Assembly (NCBI GenBank): GCA_944472135.2
Contig: OX235267.1
Location: 35,247,312-35,311,311 of the forward strand
Direction of reading: 5' to 3'
Length of the DNA: 64,000 bases
From: Trichobilharzia regenti
Lineage: Eukaryota > Platyhelminthes > Trematoda > Strigeidida > Schistosomatidae
Both the position numbers and the translations under genes were made by a program. This document shows positions 44,630 through 54,873 of the stretch, piece by piece (positions within the stretch are counted from its first letter, which is position 1; each line of letters begins with the position of its first letter). The notes below the pieces were generated by a model. That model worked only from the letters and a program-made list of their open reading frames with translations. It was not told where the DNA came from and did no database searches.

Positions 44630-45397
44630 GTGGCTACTCCCCAAATAAACCCTGCAACAGTACTAAGGAAGCTACAGCGACTCGCACCTGGGAAGTCCCC
44701 AGGTTGGGACGACATTAGGCCATCTGTTCTGAAACAGTGCGCCGAAGCTCTCCGTAGACCCCTGTGCGACTTGCTCCAACACTCAATGGATTCGGGGACA
44801 CTGCCAAGGGAGTGGAAAAAAGCCATCCTTTCTCCAACCTGCAAAGGTGGGGACAGGCAGAACGCCACTAGTTACAGACCAGTAGCTCTACTCCCAGTGG
44901 TATCAAAAGTACTGGAAAGTATTATTGACGACCACATCAGGGAATATTTCGATAGGACTAATATACTACATGAAGCCCAGCATGGTTTCAGAAAAGGCAG
45001 ATCCTGCGTTACTAACCTACTGTCAGCTTGGGACGACTGGACATCGTGCTGCGATATGAATGTGCCAGTCCATGTTGTCTTCCTAGACTTTGAGAAGGCA
45101 TTCGACACTGCTCACCATGACCTCCTACGTAAAATAGGCCAGGCAGGTATAGGTGAGCCACTTCTGTCATGGTTGAAGGACTACCTAGCCGACAGTCAAT
45201 TTTGCACTAAGGCTAACCGAGTCCGATCATTCTGCCACAGATCGTCATCAGGAGTGTCGCAGGGTTCTATCCTAGAACCACTGATGTTTTTGATTTTTAT
45301 CAATGATCTACCACGCCGTCTGAGCTACCCGACTCTCCTATACGCTGACGACGAAAAAAATATGGAGGACGATAAAGTGTCCGGAGGAATTAGATAG
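44630..45397 (+). pseudogene. CR1/Jockey-type reverse transcriptase core (255 aa open)
   Basis: An uninterrupted RT core: LAPGKSPGWDDIRPSVLKQC, WKKAILSPTCKGGDR, SYRPVALLPVVSKVLE, QHGFRKGRSCVTNLL, VVFLDFEKAFDTAHH (motif A Asp present), SSGVSQGSILEPLMF (the usual G before P is changed) and LLYADDEKN. A frame change follows YADD, and the C-terminal parts continue in 45435-45695 and 45723-46169. Confidence 0.85.
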
Positions 45398-45722
45398 GCT
45401 GCAGGAAGACCTAAACCTTCTGGAAGACTGGGCGGTGGCCAGTGGCATGACTTTCAACCTGAAAAAGTGCAAAGTGGTGAAGTTGCGCACCTGTAGACTG
45501 CAGAATGCCAGTCGCACCCTGCGCAAAGAAAGCTTGTTCTACACAACGTCGGAACGCGACTTAGGTCTAGTTCTAATGGAAAAAATGGACACAAGCGTAA
45601 ATTACACAGGGGATGTAGCGAGGGCATATGCGGTCGTACACTTTACGCATAGGCAGTTAGGTGCACTCACTCCTGAGCTCTTTCTAAGGTTGTAAAAAAC
45701 ATACGTCAGGCCACACCTTGAG

Positions 45723-46169
45723 GTGCATAATATTATTGCACCCCCAATGCTGAGAAGAGACTCCAACCTATTGGAAAGAGTTCGGCGACGGGCAACAAAA
45801 GCAGTGGTTGGTCTCCGCAACAAACTATATGATGAAAGGCTGAAGAAATTAGGCCTGTTCACACTTAGCTGCCGTCGGCTTAGGGGGGATTTGATTACTG
45901 CCTACAAAATAGCAAATGACCACAATCACCCAAACAAAGGTGTTTTGCCATTGAGTAGGTATAGGCTCCCAAGTGGAAATCCCAGAAGGATAGCTCACAA
46001 GAGGGCAAGGACCCGGGTGCGCTCCCACTTCTTTTCACTGCGGGTTTGCCGTCCCTGGAATTCCTTACCGGCAGATGTAGCTATGGCACCGTCTTTGGAC
46101 GCCTTTAAGCGAAGGCTGGACAGCCATGCAGCGACACAAGAACTGCATCCAAATGGCCTATCCCCTTAA
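45723..46169 (+). pseudogene. CR1/Jockey-type C-terminal domain
   Basis: Open 148-aa stretch with LLERVRRRATKAVVGLRNK, YDERLKKLGLFTLSCRRLRGD and FFSLRVCRPWNSLPADV, then a C-terminal FKRRLD block and a stop. This is the usual end of CR1 and Jockey ORF2 proteins. It lies downstream of the RT in a different frame. Confidence 0.8.
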
Positions 46170-46399
46170 AATCGGGTACACCATTCAGGGTAGACAATTA
46201 AACTCGTCGTTTTACTTCTTTACATTCTCTCCCGTCTTACTCTCCTGACAACTTATTAATATTATAATTATTATTACCGATGTATATATATTATTCTTCA
46301 AACTTAATCAAATGACTGTCGTTACGCTTTCCTATTTCCCTTTCTGTCTCTTAGTCTGAATAACTTTGCTAATTATGTCTATTATTATTATCACTATCT

Positions 46400-47750
46400 C
46401 TTTCCTTCTGTCGACGATACCGGAGGACTAACTGGCGAAAGGATCAACTCCAATCACAGTAGCAACAGACTTAACACACCTCATACTACAAACCACATAC
46501 AATTAATCCCAACACTACTCCCTCTGGAGTCAACTCAAGCTACGACAGTCGAGTGGCGGGACAAGCTACGCAGAAGTTTATCGAAGATCAGGGACCTATA
46601 CCTTACAATCAAGAAGCGAGCACAAAGAAATCGAATTGGCTTATACTAGCTCGTAAAAACGATATTGGGTATTGGAACTCCCAAGTGCGCCTCCTTGATG
46701 CAGCCACAAAAATGACTTCTTTGTCACCACACCAAATGCATATATATTTATACATTAGCTGATAATCCCTCTCATGCATTTGAAAAAAGACCATCAAAGA
46801 TGCCACCATGTTAATGCATCTCTACCCGGAAGTACTGGTTTGCATCTAAGTTGTTACACCAGATGCTGCAGTTTTTTCGTGCCGCAGTAGGTAAAGCTTC
46901 CTGTCTCACGCAGAAATCCGAACTACCATTCAGTTCATTACAATTAAGTTTAATTAAAGAAGCAAGGCACTGGTGTTATATGTGTCTACTTTGCCAAAAC
47001 TGCTAAATGCTAAGACGCACAATTAGCTCATCAAATGCTTGACTTAATCCAGATGCTTATTTCTATCGCGTTCATGTAGATCTGGATGAACCTGTATATA
47101 CTATAAATGGCAACAAGTAATAATTAGCAACACACTAACAGAACAGTCATCCCCTACAGCTATCCAGTCAAGCATCCCGATCATTTTCACTCTCCATTGT
47201 GACACTTGTGGCTGTTCAGGAATGACGCCCAGTTGATTAAGCACACACCTCGGTCTAAATTTTACTAATTTTGTATTCTATGCTGCATTTTGGACGATCA
47301 AAATTATTCCTTTCGTTTTGGATCTTTGATGATTCTCTTTTCATATAGAATAAGCTAATTAAGAGATGAAGTGTACTTGTTGAAACCCTTCACCGTCTAA
47401 AGTATGAAGAAATAGGTAAACCAGTAGTCTCACATATTTGCATTTGTATCTATAAGAGCTAGGATTTGCAGCTTCTCGCAAACCAAAAGTGCCTGGTCTG
47501 TCTACATTCCATTCCCTCAAAAGAAGATCAATGAAAGGAGAGTAGACAGACCTTAACATGAGCGACTGAGGCCTCTTTCTCGATCATTTACGTCAACAGT
47601 CCGAACGGCTGAATAAATCAAAGAGGCGGATGAAGGTGAGATCAGGTGAGTTCACTTCTCCCTTCATGAAGAAGACTATATTGTCAATATGTTGGCGAAG
47701 TGTGTAGAGATTTTTTGCAGTGCATACTATGAGTGGTACATCCGCGTTGA
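46400..47750. other. Unassigned region
   Basis: About 1.3 kb without a recognisable gene. A minus-strand open stretch (47359-47559) continues weakly upstream but matches nothing I know. Confidence 0.3.
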
Positions 47751-47754
47751 CTGT

Positions 47755-48335
47755 CCCGCAAATAATTGAGCGAAGAACATCCTTTTCGATAATTTCCTCA
47801 TCCGCCTCTACAATTATATATGTTCATATACATAGAAATCCCAGATTAGTACTCAATAAAAATATTGGTGTCTTCTAAATAATATCGACTTGTAAAGTAA
47901 GATCAATAGAATTATAATTCATTAAAGGTGCTTTAATCATCATTATAATAAAGATATAGTAGCGAATAGAACATCAACTAAAATTAGGGAAATTCCACAA
48001 AAATTCAGAATCATTCAGACCTAGATGGACAAGGTAATGATAATGTCTGAACTAACTTCTTTTGGATGCATAAATTAGGCTTGTTGATATGGATCCCAAC
48101 AGCCTCAGCAATATTTAGTACTCAAAATGTTAAGGTAAAATTGACATTCGTAGGTATGCGGTAAATGACTCTGAAAGCATGGTTAACGTCAATCTTGTGT
48201 TCTGTCTCCACAAGATGAGACAGAATGGCGCTGCGAATAGATTTTGTTTGTCCTTTGCTTAAACACGCAGAGCGATGTTCGGAAATATGACTAGAAGCAC
48301 GCCTGATTATACGCCCTATGTAAGTGGCTCCACGA
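47755..48335 (-). mobile_element. Penelope-like element, 5'-truncated, near copy of 26385-26960
   Basis: The sequence follows 26385-26960 almost base for base over most of its length: terminal block, ATATCGACTTGTAAAGTAAG, GGATGCATAAATTAGGCTTG and the endonuclease part. It stops in the YIG core region at about 48335. The high similarity shows recent activity or duplication of this PLE family. Confidence 0.8.
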
Positions 48336-48339
48336 CTGA

Positions 48340-50000
48340 TTGACGGTCATCAATCAATAGGCACATCGACATGGACAAAATGTGCCAATCGGTAAGAAGG
48401 AAATCTCACACACAATGGGTCAAAGTTCAAGTCAAAGAAACAATCAGGAGCAATACAGGTAGCCTGGTGGTGTGAAAACATAAAAAACAGTCAACCACTT
48501 CATAGGTCACCAGGAGAGATGACTAATGAACTCGTGGAGAAATCTAAAAGCTCGATTCAAATTAGAGTACGCGTTGGAGATGTTCCTCAGTAGGGCAATG
48601 AAAGACTCTCAAATTAACTATCCAACTCAGAGAACACAAACCACAACAGAAAGAATATATATTGACATGCAGTAAACAGAAACATATCCTATCCGGTATT
48701 GCAACACAAAAGATCGTGGCTCATGAAGTCAAAATACGGTTAGTACTCACTGTGGAAATGTCGTCTGTAAAATATATATGTATATAAGTATTCGAGGAGC
48801 ATAGAAGTTAAGCTCTTATTGTGGCTTTTACAGACACCGCACGAATAACGTTTGAAGGGATAGACTTCCAGTCTTCGGCCGAACTGACATAGGATCAAAT
48901 TGTTGTGATCAAACTCGACCAAATTCGAAACAAAACGGTTCCAAACAAAGTTATATCGAAAACAGAATAATGAAGAGCTGCAGGATTATTATTTTAGTGA
49001 ACTAAATATGCCAGATAAACATGGTACAAGCCTTCAAATATGAGGTTATCGGGCACTCAAACACCAAGAATACTATAGCCGAACCCAGCAATGGCTGGCG
49101 ATTACCAAAATGTGGATTTAAACAAGAAATGCACAACAGCCAGATGAAGTGAAACACGACATAATTAACACAAAAGGCAAAACAGTATATAAATTGGTGG
49201 AAATAATCAACAGAACACTAAACGTCAAAAGAATTATCAATTTAGTTGAAGATTGAACGATCAATTCATGGTTGTTCGCTCAAAACCAACTTCCCCAATT
49301 TTCGCAAAGGCATCAACACACCAGTCATCGTCTCATCGGTCGCTGTTCAGAAAGAAGTCAGGAGACAACCGTCAGAAGTAATATTGTGATTTATTATTGT
49401 AATATTTGTTCATAGACCTTAGTTGTAAAGCTTAGTTGTACAATGGATATATGTTGGTGTTAGAATAAATAATTTTCGAGTCGCCAAACTGGGTTCTGGT
49501 TTTTGTGTCCGTTCGTACTAAGCGTTTCTGAGAAGCTTCGAGGAACAGCATGAGTCTCAGTGTAGCAAGAGCTGGGCATTAACTGTTTGCGATACGTGGC
49601 TGACATCCTATCTGCTGTCTTTGAAATCAATCGATTCATTCATCCATGTGGAAGACTTAAGACAACTTCAGAATTAAGCGCTTCGAAAATGTTAACAAAA
49701 TTTCGCGAAACAAGAAGTAAATAAAGTGAAACCAATTGATATGAAACTCCTTGCGTATATACAAACAATACACATAACCTTGCAGACCATCTCTCAATGC
49801 AATTTTATTGAAGGATCGCATGCCTTACACCAGTAACCCTACAACCCTTCTCAGACTGACGATTGTAGTACAAATAGTGTTCGGACACTAGCAAGATTAA
49901 TAAACATTACATTAATTGGAACCCACTCAATTATTACACAAACATATGTACAACCATTACATCAGATGTTGTGAATTCTGCCTTGAGGAGCCACCTTTGA
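48340..50000. other. Unassigned region; possible LTR-type sequence near 49380-49510
   Basis: No recognisable domain. An AATAAATAATTTTCGAG string near 49460 could be a polyadenylation region of an LTR, but no partner is visible. Two diverged direct copies of CCTACAACCCTTCTC-containing sequence lie at about 49830-49865 and 50015-50050. Confidence 0.3.
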
Positions 50001-50012
50001 AAACTGTACGGC

Positions 50013-50751
50013 TTACAGCAGCGCACCTACAACCCTTCTCGGGTTGACGCTCTGGGTTGGAAAATCGTCGCAGAGTTCATTTGATGACCTCCCTCTATCA
50101 GCTATATCCTCAAATCTGAACGGTAACACGCCCATGTCATTGTATCGTAGAATATAGATGACTAACAAACACACGACGTATCTGATCAACCAAGCGTAGA
50201 AACAGAGTAATTTACACCAAAGATAATGACATTCAGATAGTAACTTGAAACTAGAAATGCCCTTATTCATGCAAGCCAACTTAACAATTACTCTCTCGTC
50301 TACACTTGGCTTATCCTCACTAAACTGAGCAATGTCTTTCGTCTTTTCAAGTGCACCAATACTATCATAGTCATTGCACAAGACACTTGAGTTCATGGGT
50401 GTCTTTTCCATTGTGGATGACAACACCAACGACGACTGATTGATACCAGTTGATGAACTCAGCGGTGCGTCAGAAGACGTTGTTGTTCGGCTTCAGAAAT
50501 TTGTCTAACTGCAAGGTTACCACCACTGCTGTCTTCCACTACTAGTTCGGGTTTAGCACTATCATCTGATGATAGGTGGGCTACACGCTGATCAATTACA
50601 CTGACGGTTTGACAAGTATGCATGCCTTCTGCAACTGCATCTGCATCTAATTCTACTTCACGTTCAAGTTGTACAGAACCTTTGTTCAACTTAGCATTAG
50701 TAAGCATTCCCCTCATTTCATCATTTTCAACCATAGACAGAAGTGTACGAT
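50013..50751 (-). pseudogene. Possible BEL/Pao-type polyprotein fragment
   Basis: Two minus-strand open frames (50459-50751 and 50013-50429) separated by a stop or frame change. The second holds ISSFKLLSECHYLWCKLLC followed by FYAWLIRYV, reminiscent of the short segment before the integrase of BEL/Pao elements (SSF..LLRV.AWLLRF). No integrase motif is visible. The LTR at 50752 interrupts its upstream end. It could equally be an unrelated relic. Confidence 0.3.
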
Positions 50752-51058
50752 TGTGGTGAGAGCAGGCTGCTAGCCAATCGGTAGACATTAATCTACGTCA
50801 ATGTGTAGGTCACTAATATCGGCCGGGAGAAATTATGAACAAGGCTGATTCAACAACCAATCACAGCAAACTTAAACGTGGGTAAGTATGATCCGCAGGT
50901 GGATGGCTCCACTTTTCGATGTTTCCCGAAACAACCAATCAGAAGCCTGCGTTTGTCCACTTGAATAAGCTATAATATTGTGCTGGAAATGTATATAAAT
51001 ACGTGTTGATTTCCGTAATGAAAGGATCTGTTGTCGGCCCTTGTCTTCTATTGCTACA
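50752..51058 (+). repeat. 5' LTR of a retrotransposon
   Basis: 307 bp from TGTGGTGAGAGC to TTGCTACA, homologous to the solo LTR at 8167-8478. A TATA-like GTATATAAATACG lies at about 50990-51003. A primer-binding-site-like sequence starts 2 bp after its end and a gag-like ORF follows, which makes it the 5' LTR. The family is probably Ty3-like by the 4-bp duplication of the solo copy and the gag type. Confidence 0.75.
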
Positions 51059-51060
51059 TT

Positions 51061-51078
51061 TGGTGTCGGTGCCTCCAA
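51061..51078 (+). other. Candidate tRNA primer-binding site
   Basis: TGGTGTCGGTGCCTCCAA begins with TGG, the complement of a tRNA CCA end, 2 bp after the LTR. The complement would end GGCACCGACACCA, like a tRNA acceptor 3' strand. The exact tRNA is not assigned. Confidence 0.6.
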
Positions 51079-51081
51079 AAC

Positions 51082-51450
51082 ATGAAGATCCCATGGGTAA
51101 CTTCTTTTGAAGAAGGAGACACACGGAGCTTAATACGTGATTTCGAGGCCATCACTGAGCTGGTGGGTGTCAAGGAGCAGGCGGCGAATGCAGTTATCCT
51201 GGAGATGCTGTTGAGAGGCCGAGAGAAGGCGGCATATGACAGCGTAGACATGTCAAATGGCACAGTGTCTTGGAAGAAGTTGGTTGGAAGATTGGTGTCG
51301 GAGTTTGACAGCACAACAGAGGGACAGCTAGCAATACAGCAGTTTTGGTCAACGAAGCTGGTACCCGATGGAGACCCGCTGGTGTTGGCGGTGAAATTGA
51401 TGAATTTACTTCGACTTGCGCCTGCCACTTTGGATAAAGAATCAGAATAA
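51082..51450 (+). pseudogene. LTR-retrotransposon gag N-terminal fragment (122 codons)
   Basis: The ATG at 51082 is the first after the primer-binding site. The protein has F-x-x-GDTRSLIRDFEAITEL, VILEMLLRGREKAAYDSV, and a helical FDSTTEGQLAIQQFWSTK segment, the typical start of Ty3-like capsid proteins. It is cut after LDKESE at about 51446 by the tail of element A; the TAA stop belongs to the insert. The bulk of gag and all of pol are not in the window. Confidence 0.7.
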
Positions 51451-53538
51451 AAATATAAATAAATTTCTCATGATACAGTACATGAGGGACGCCAGTTTAC
51501 AGGCATCATCAAATCGTTACAGAAATAGGACCATATTTTTCAGTCACATTTTACAATCGATGACAAAATATGTTTAACATGTACACTGGAGATTATACAT
51601 ACACTTGATAAATGTTAATCCCAATAGTATAAAACAGCCTTTTCACTTATGTACAATCATTTCTGTGCATAGTTGGAAAAATCCGCTAGATTGTCAGTGA
51701 GTGCAACACATTAGGAATTACAGAAGTATTGTCTTCGCATTAACAAAAAACCAGGTCTTTGGTGGATGGGTTATAAGTGCCTGGGAAAAAAATAAAGCTT
51801 GAAGTCAGTTTTCGTACAATACTTTGTTGTGTGCAGAGTCCTTGAATTATAGTTCATTGATGTGTTATTTTGAAATCAGTGATATGTTTATCTCATTTGA
51901 TCTGCAATGTCATTGTTGGGAGTAAAATACATAAGCTTTAGACGCATTAATTAATGGATTTCTACTGCTTGTGGGTATTTACTTCTCGTGAGGAAGGTTT
52001 TTGAATTTTAGTTGTTCCGACAGGAGTTGTGGATATTGACTGCTCAGCAACATTACGGATATAAGTTCATCACATTATCTCAGGAATGTTGGGTTGTAGT
52101 TGGTGAGCATATATGATGTCCGACGAGCGTACATCTGTCCATGTGATGTTGTGGTGAGTTATATCTTTTTCATGTTGTCGGTTTATGTCCATTTTATTCC
52201 ACTTATTGTGTTGGGTAGAAGTTTTACAAACGAAACTTCTTGTCTTTTTGAGGGTAAGTGTCTTAATCGTTAATGTTTTATCTAAAATTATAAATATAGG
52301 CAAAAACAACAGGTGTAGTATTTAAGCTTATACATTAAATGGACCTATAATTTCGGAGGCTCTCAGATAGGAACTAGGACTACTGTCGTTTGCACACTCT
52401 TGTAGTTTGTCGTTAAGCACTTTTTTGAAGGAGGCCAATGTACCTGCTTGACGCATTTCCATTGGTAGTTTATTCCATATCTGTGCATACCTAATCAAGT
52501 AAAACTTTTGCCTGGTAGATGTTTTACATTGTCCGATAGCTACTGTACCCTTAGTGTGTCTTAGTTTGTAGCCACTGTCATCTGAAAGTCGAATGCCATT
52601 AGTAGAGGTAAAAACTAAGTGGTTTAGAAGCTTATAGTAAAGTGTTAAGTTTAGTCTCAGGCGTCTTAGCCATAGTGTTTCTAATCCTAGGGTATCACAT
52701 CTAGTGGAGTAGTTCGCACCATTTTCGGTTCCGAGTAATTTTGACGTGAAGTACCTCTGCACTCCCTCGACTTTCAATTTGTCCTCTATGCGTATACTAC
52801 TATACATGAATGAACAGTAATCAAATAAAGGACGCACACAAACCTTGTACAACAGAATTCTGGACTCATTTCTGTAGAAGTTCCTGAGTAGAAAGCCGAT
52901 AAGTCTGCGTGACTTTGACACTTGTTTGGAGATATGTTCAGAAAATGATAAGTCATGTGAGTATTTCAGTCCTAGGTCCAATACAGATTCCAGTCGTAAG
53001 AGTGCATGGCCTTGAATTGTCAGGTCAAGTTCTAAATTGTTGCAACCTATGCAGAGCCAGCCACATTTGTCGACATTAAACTGGAGTTGCCAGGTGTCAC
53101 ACCATCTGTCCATTTTTTTAAATTCTTGCTGTATGGCGTTTACTGTTATTCCGAGATCTGTGTTCTTGCATTTATAGGTCACTTTTAAGTCATCTGCATA
53201 TAGTATTGGTTTACCAACACTAAAGCATTCACAGATACTGTTTATATATATTATGAATAGGAGTGGGCCTAATACACTTCCCTGGATTACACCACTACTT
53301 ACTGGTTTAGGCCTTGACATTATCGAGCCAACTTTCGTTATCTGACTTCGGCCACAGAGAAATGATTTTATCCAGCTCAGGAGAGGGTCACATATCCCTA
53401 GTGAGCATAACCTGCTGACTAGCAGATTATGGGGGACTCTATCGAAGGCTTTTGTTATATCGAAATATAGCACAATTACTAGTTCTCTGTTGTCCCTGCT
53501 TCGTGTAACTTCGTTGAAAAAGTCTATGTGACAGGTCA
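51447..53538 (-). mobile_element. CR1-type element A, 5'-truncated, copy 1
   Basis: The minus-strand 3' half of a CR1-type element: RT from just before motif A to the C-terminus (53538-52328), 3' UTR of about 880 bp, a terminal hairpin (51467-51486) and an AT-rich tail ending at the gag junction near 51447. The endonuclease and ORF1 are missing. The RT is clearly related to, but well diverged from, that of element B, so A and B are different subfamilies. Confidence 0.8.
51467..51486 (-). other. 3'-terminal hairpin of element A
   Basis: On the minus strand CTCATG-TACTGTAT-CATGAG followed by AAATTTATTTATATTTTTATT and the gag junction. It occupies the same place as the hairpin at 59199-59216 of element B, with different base pairs. 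Confidence 0.6.
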
Positions 53539-53563
53539 CATATGGAGAAACTCCAGCCATCAA
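52328..53563 (-). CDS. Element A reverse transcriptase fragment (411 aa), copy 1
   Basis: An open RT fragment. The first eight codons (MMAGVSPY) are antisense to the start of element B ORF1, so the start codon arose at the junction. True RT sequence begins at VTCHIDFF. Motif A is VLYFDITKAFDRV (about residues 28-41), then SGVIQGSVLGPLLF, catalytic YADDLK at about 121 and the thumb and C-terminal region with VRPLFDYCSFM and IWNKLPMEMR. Fingers and endonuclease are missing, so it cannot be a full RT. It is open in both tandem copies. Confidence 0.75.
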   Translation of the reverse strand: MMAGVSPYVTCHIDFFNEVTRSRDNRELVIVLYFDITKAFDRVPHNLLVSRLCSLGICDPLLSWIKSFLCGRSQITKVGSIMSRPKPVSSGVIQGSVLGPLLFIIYINSICECFSVGKPILYADDLKVTYKCKNTDLGITVNAIQQEFKKMDRWCDTWQLQFNVDKCGWLCIGCNNLELDLTIQGHALLRLESVLDLGLKYSHDLSFSEHISKQVSKSRRLIGFLLRNFYRNESRILLYKVCVRPLFDYCSFMYSSIRIEDKLKVEGVQRYFTSKLLGTENGANYSTRCDTLGLETLWLRRLRLNLTLYYKLLNHLVFTSTNGIRLSDDSGYKLRHTKGTVAIGQCKTSTRQKFYLIRYAQIWNKLPMEMRQAGTLASFKKVLNDKLQECANDSSPSSYLRASEIIGPFNV

Positions 53564-54873
53564 GCTCTTTTTCAGTACTATCTTCAGAAATAGAACTTCT
53601 AAAGTTGTCTATAGGAGAACTTAAGGCTGAGTTAAGGGAAATAAAAAACAGCAAGTCAGTAAATGCTGGAAACATCGAAACCAATACCGAGATATCCAAA
53701 TTATCAGATCAGATCAGCGATATCAGATCGCAGGTCTGTGAACTGACACCTCTAACTATCCTCATGAAAACGGTAAACCTTAACAAGCTTGACACAGAAT
53801 CGGTAACTAAGGTAGATAACCTCATTAACTTTGTTACCACAGAAGTAACAAAACGACTCGACGCAAAACTGAGTGCTATTGTCTACAACGTTCCGGACAA
53901 TGAGGCACTAAAAAAGGTACAGCGCATCTTACTTAGTGAAGCGAAAATGCCTAACTCCAAGACTAAGTGCTACAGGCTGAAGAAGAGTCAACATGAAAAG
54001 TGTTGTCCTATTCGTTTTCAGTTCGAAACACCGGCAGAGACCAGAAAATTCATTCACTCCCAACACACCCTATCGCAAGCCAGAAACTACAAACATATAA
54101 AGGTCGGGGTGGACAAAACAGTTATAGAAAGGCGCGCACACAACTATCTCACTAAGACTAATTGTGAAATAGGTAATAGGACATTGCAGCCAGCCATTAT
54201 TCCCAACCCTGTGAAAGATACAGTAGACCCCACCGCATCACCCCTCTCAAAACACACAGAAATATCCCATCAGAGTGCAACACCAGCCGAAAGGCCACTA
54301 GACTGTAACCAAATAAATAATAAAACCATACCACCCATCACCGCAGAATCTAAAATGCCACTAAATAACCCCAGAAAAAAAGTTAAAACCCCCCGAAACT
54401 CGACTTTGTCCTCTCCTAGCTATAATTCCATTGGTAAAGATAAGGAAAATATGCCCCTAAATCATACCAACAAAAACAGTGGCAGCTTAAATAAGCCCAC
54501 ACTCCCCACGGTTAATAGTATTAGCACTCACAACGTGCTAAATCGCACCATGGCACACACTAATATCCAATGTCACAACGATGTCACCCTAAATAGTACA
54601 AGTGGTAACAGTCAGAACTCGGCTACCAACAACTCAGGGTCTTCAGAGTATGGCACACAAACAAATTTCGACCGGATATATGGTACAAGTCTGCTGGGAA
54701 CTAACCCAAAATGCAGTACACACGAAACCCACACAAGGACACAACTAGCATCAAACAATAGGTGGAATAATAAGCCATGGTCATCACAAGGATCCAATCA
54801 TTTTTTATCCCCCGCGTCCCTGTCAGCGTTGAAAAAACAGCTGGTAGGGATGTTAACACTCCTAAACCACTAG
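53542..54873 (+). CDS. Element B ORF1 protein, copy 1 (443 aa)
   Basis: CR1-type ORF1 proteins bind the element RNA. This one has a heptad-like coiled-coil N-terminus (about residues 10-70: IELLKLSIGELKAELREI, then ISKLSDQISDI). A compact RRM-like domain follows (about 108-205: LSAIVYNVPDNEALKKV, CCPIRFQFETPAETRKF, VGVDKTVIERRAHNYL). The rest is a long Asn/Thr/Ser/Pro-rich tail (about 210-443). The start Met is only about 4 bp from the junction with element A, so the true N-terminus may be lost. The 3' end overlaps ORF2 by 97 nt in a different frame. Confidence 0.8.
   Translation: MEKLQPSSSFSVLSSEIELLKLSIGELKAELREIKNSKSVNAGNIETNTEISKLSDQISDIRSQVCELTPLTILMKTVNLNKLDTESVTKVDNLINFVTTEVTKRLDAKLSAIVYNVPDNEALKKVQRILLSEAKMPNSKTKCYRLKKSQHEKCCPIRFQFETPAETRKFIHSQHTLSQARNYKHIKVGVDKTVIERRAHNYLTKTNCEIGNRTLQPAIIPNPVKDTVDPTASPLSKHTEISHQSATPAERPLDCNQINNKTIPPITAESKMPLNNPRKKVKTPRNSTLSSPSYNSIGKDKENMPLNHTNKNSGSLNKPTLPTVNSISTHNVLNRTMAHTNIQCHNDVTLNSTSGNSQNSATNNSGSSEYGTQTNFDRIYGTSLLGTNPKCSTHETHTRTQLASNNRWNNKPWSSQGSNHFLSPASLSALKKQLVGMLTLLNH

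Larger units (their letters stand above)
42775..46400 (+). mobile_element. CR1/Jockey-type non-LTR retrotransposon, broken
   Basis: A plus-strand element with possible ORF1 remnant (42884-43339), endonuclease (about 43350-44000), linker (44035-44514), RT (44600-45400) and C-terminus (45435-46169), followed by an AT-rich 3' UTR to about 46400. The domain order is complete but at least six frame breaks or stops divide it. It is a different family from the A and B elements at 51-64 kb. GC content is clearly higher than in the surroundings. Confidence 0.8.

Noticed and set aside
48740..48922. 60-codon minus-strand open frame
   Set aside because: No recognisable motif; surrounded by sequence that looks like decayed PLE-type terminal repeat, but the match is too weak to call.
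51031..51081. Upstream in-frame ATG of the gag-like ORF
   Set aside because: It lies inside the LTR end and primer-binding site; the ATG at 51082 is the sensible start.
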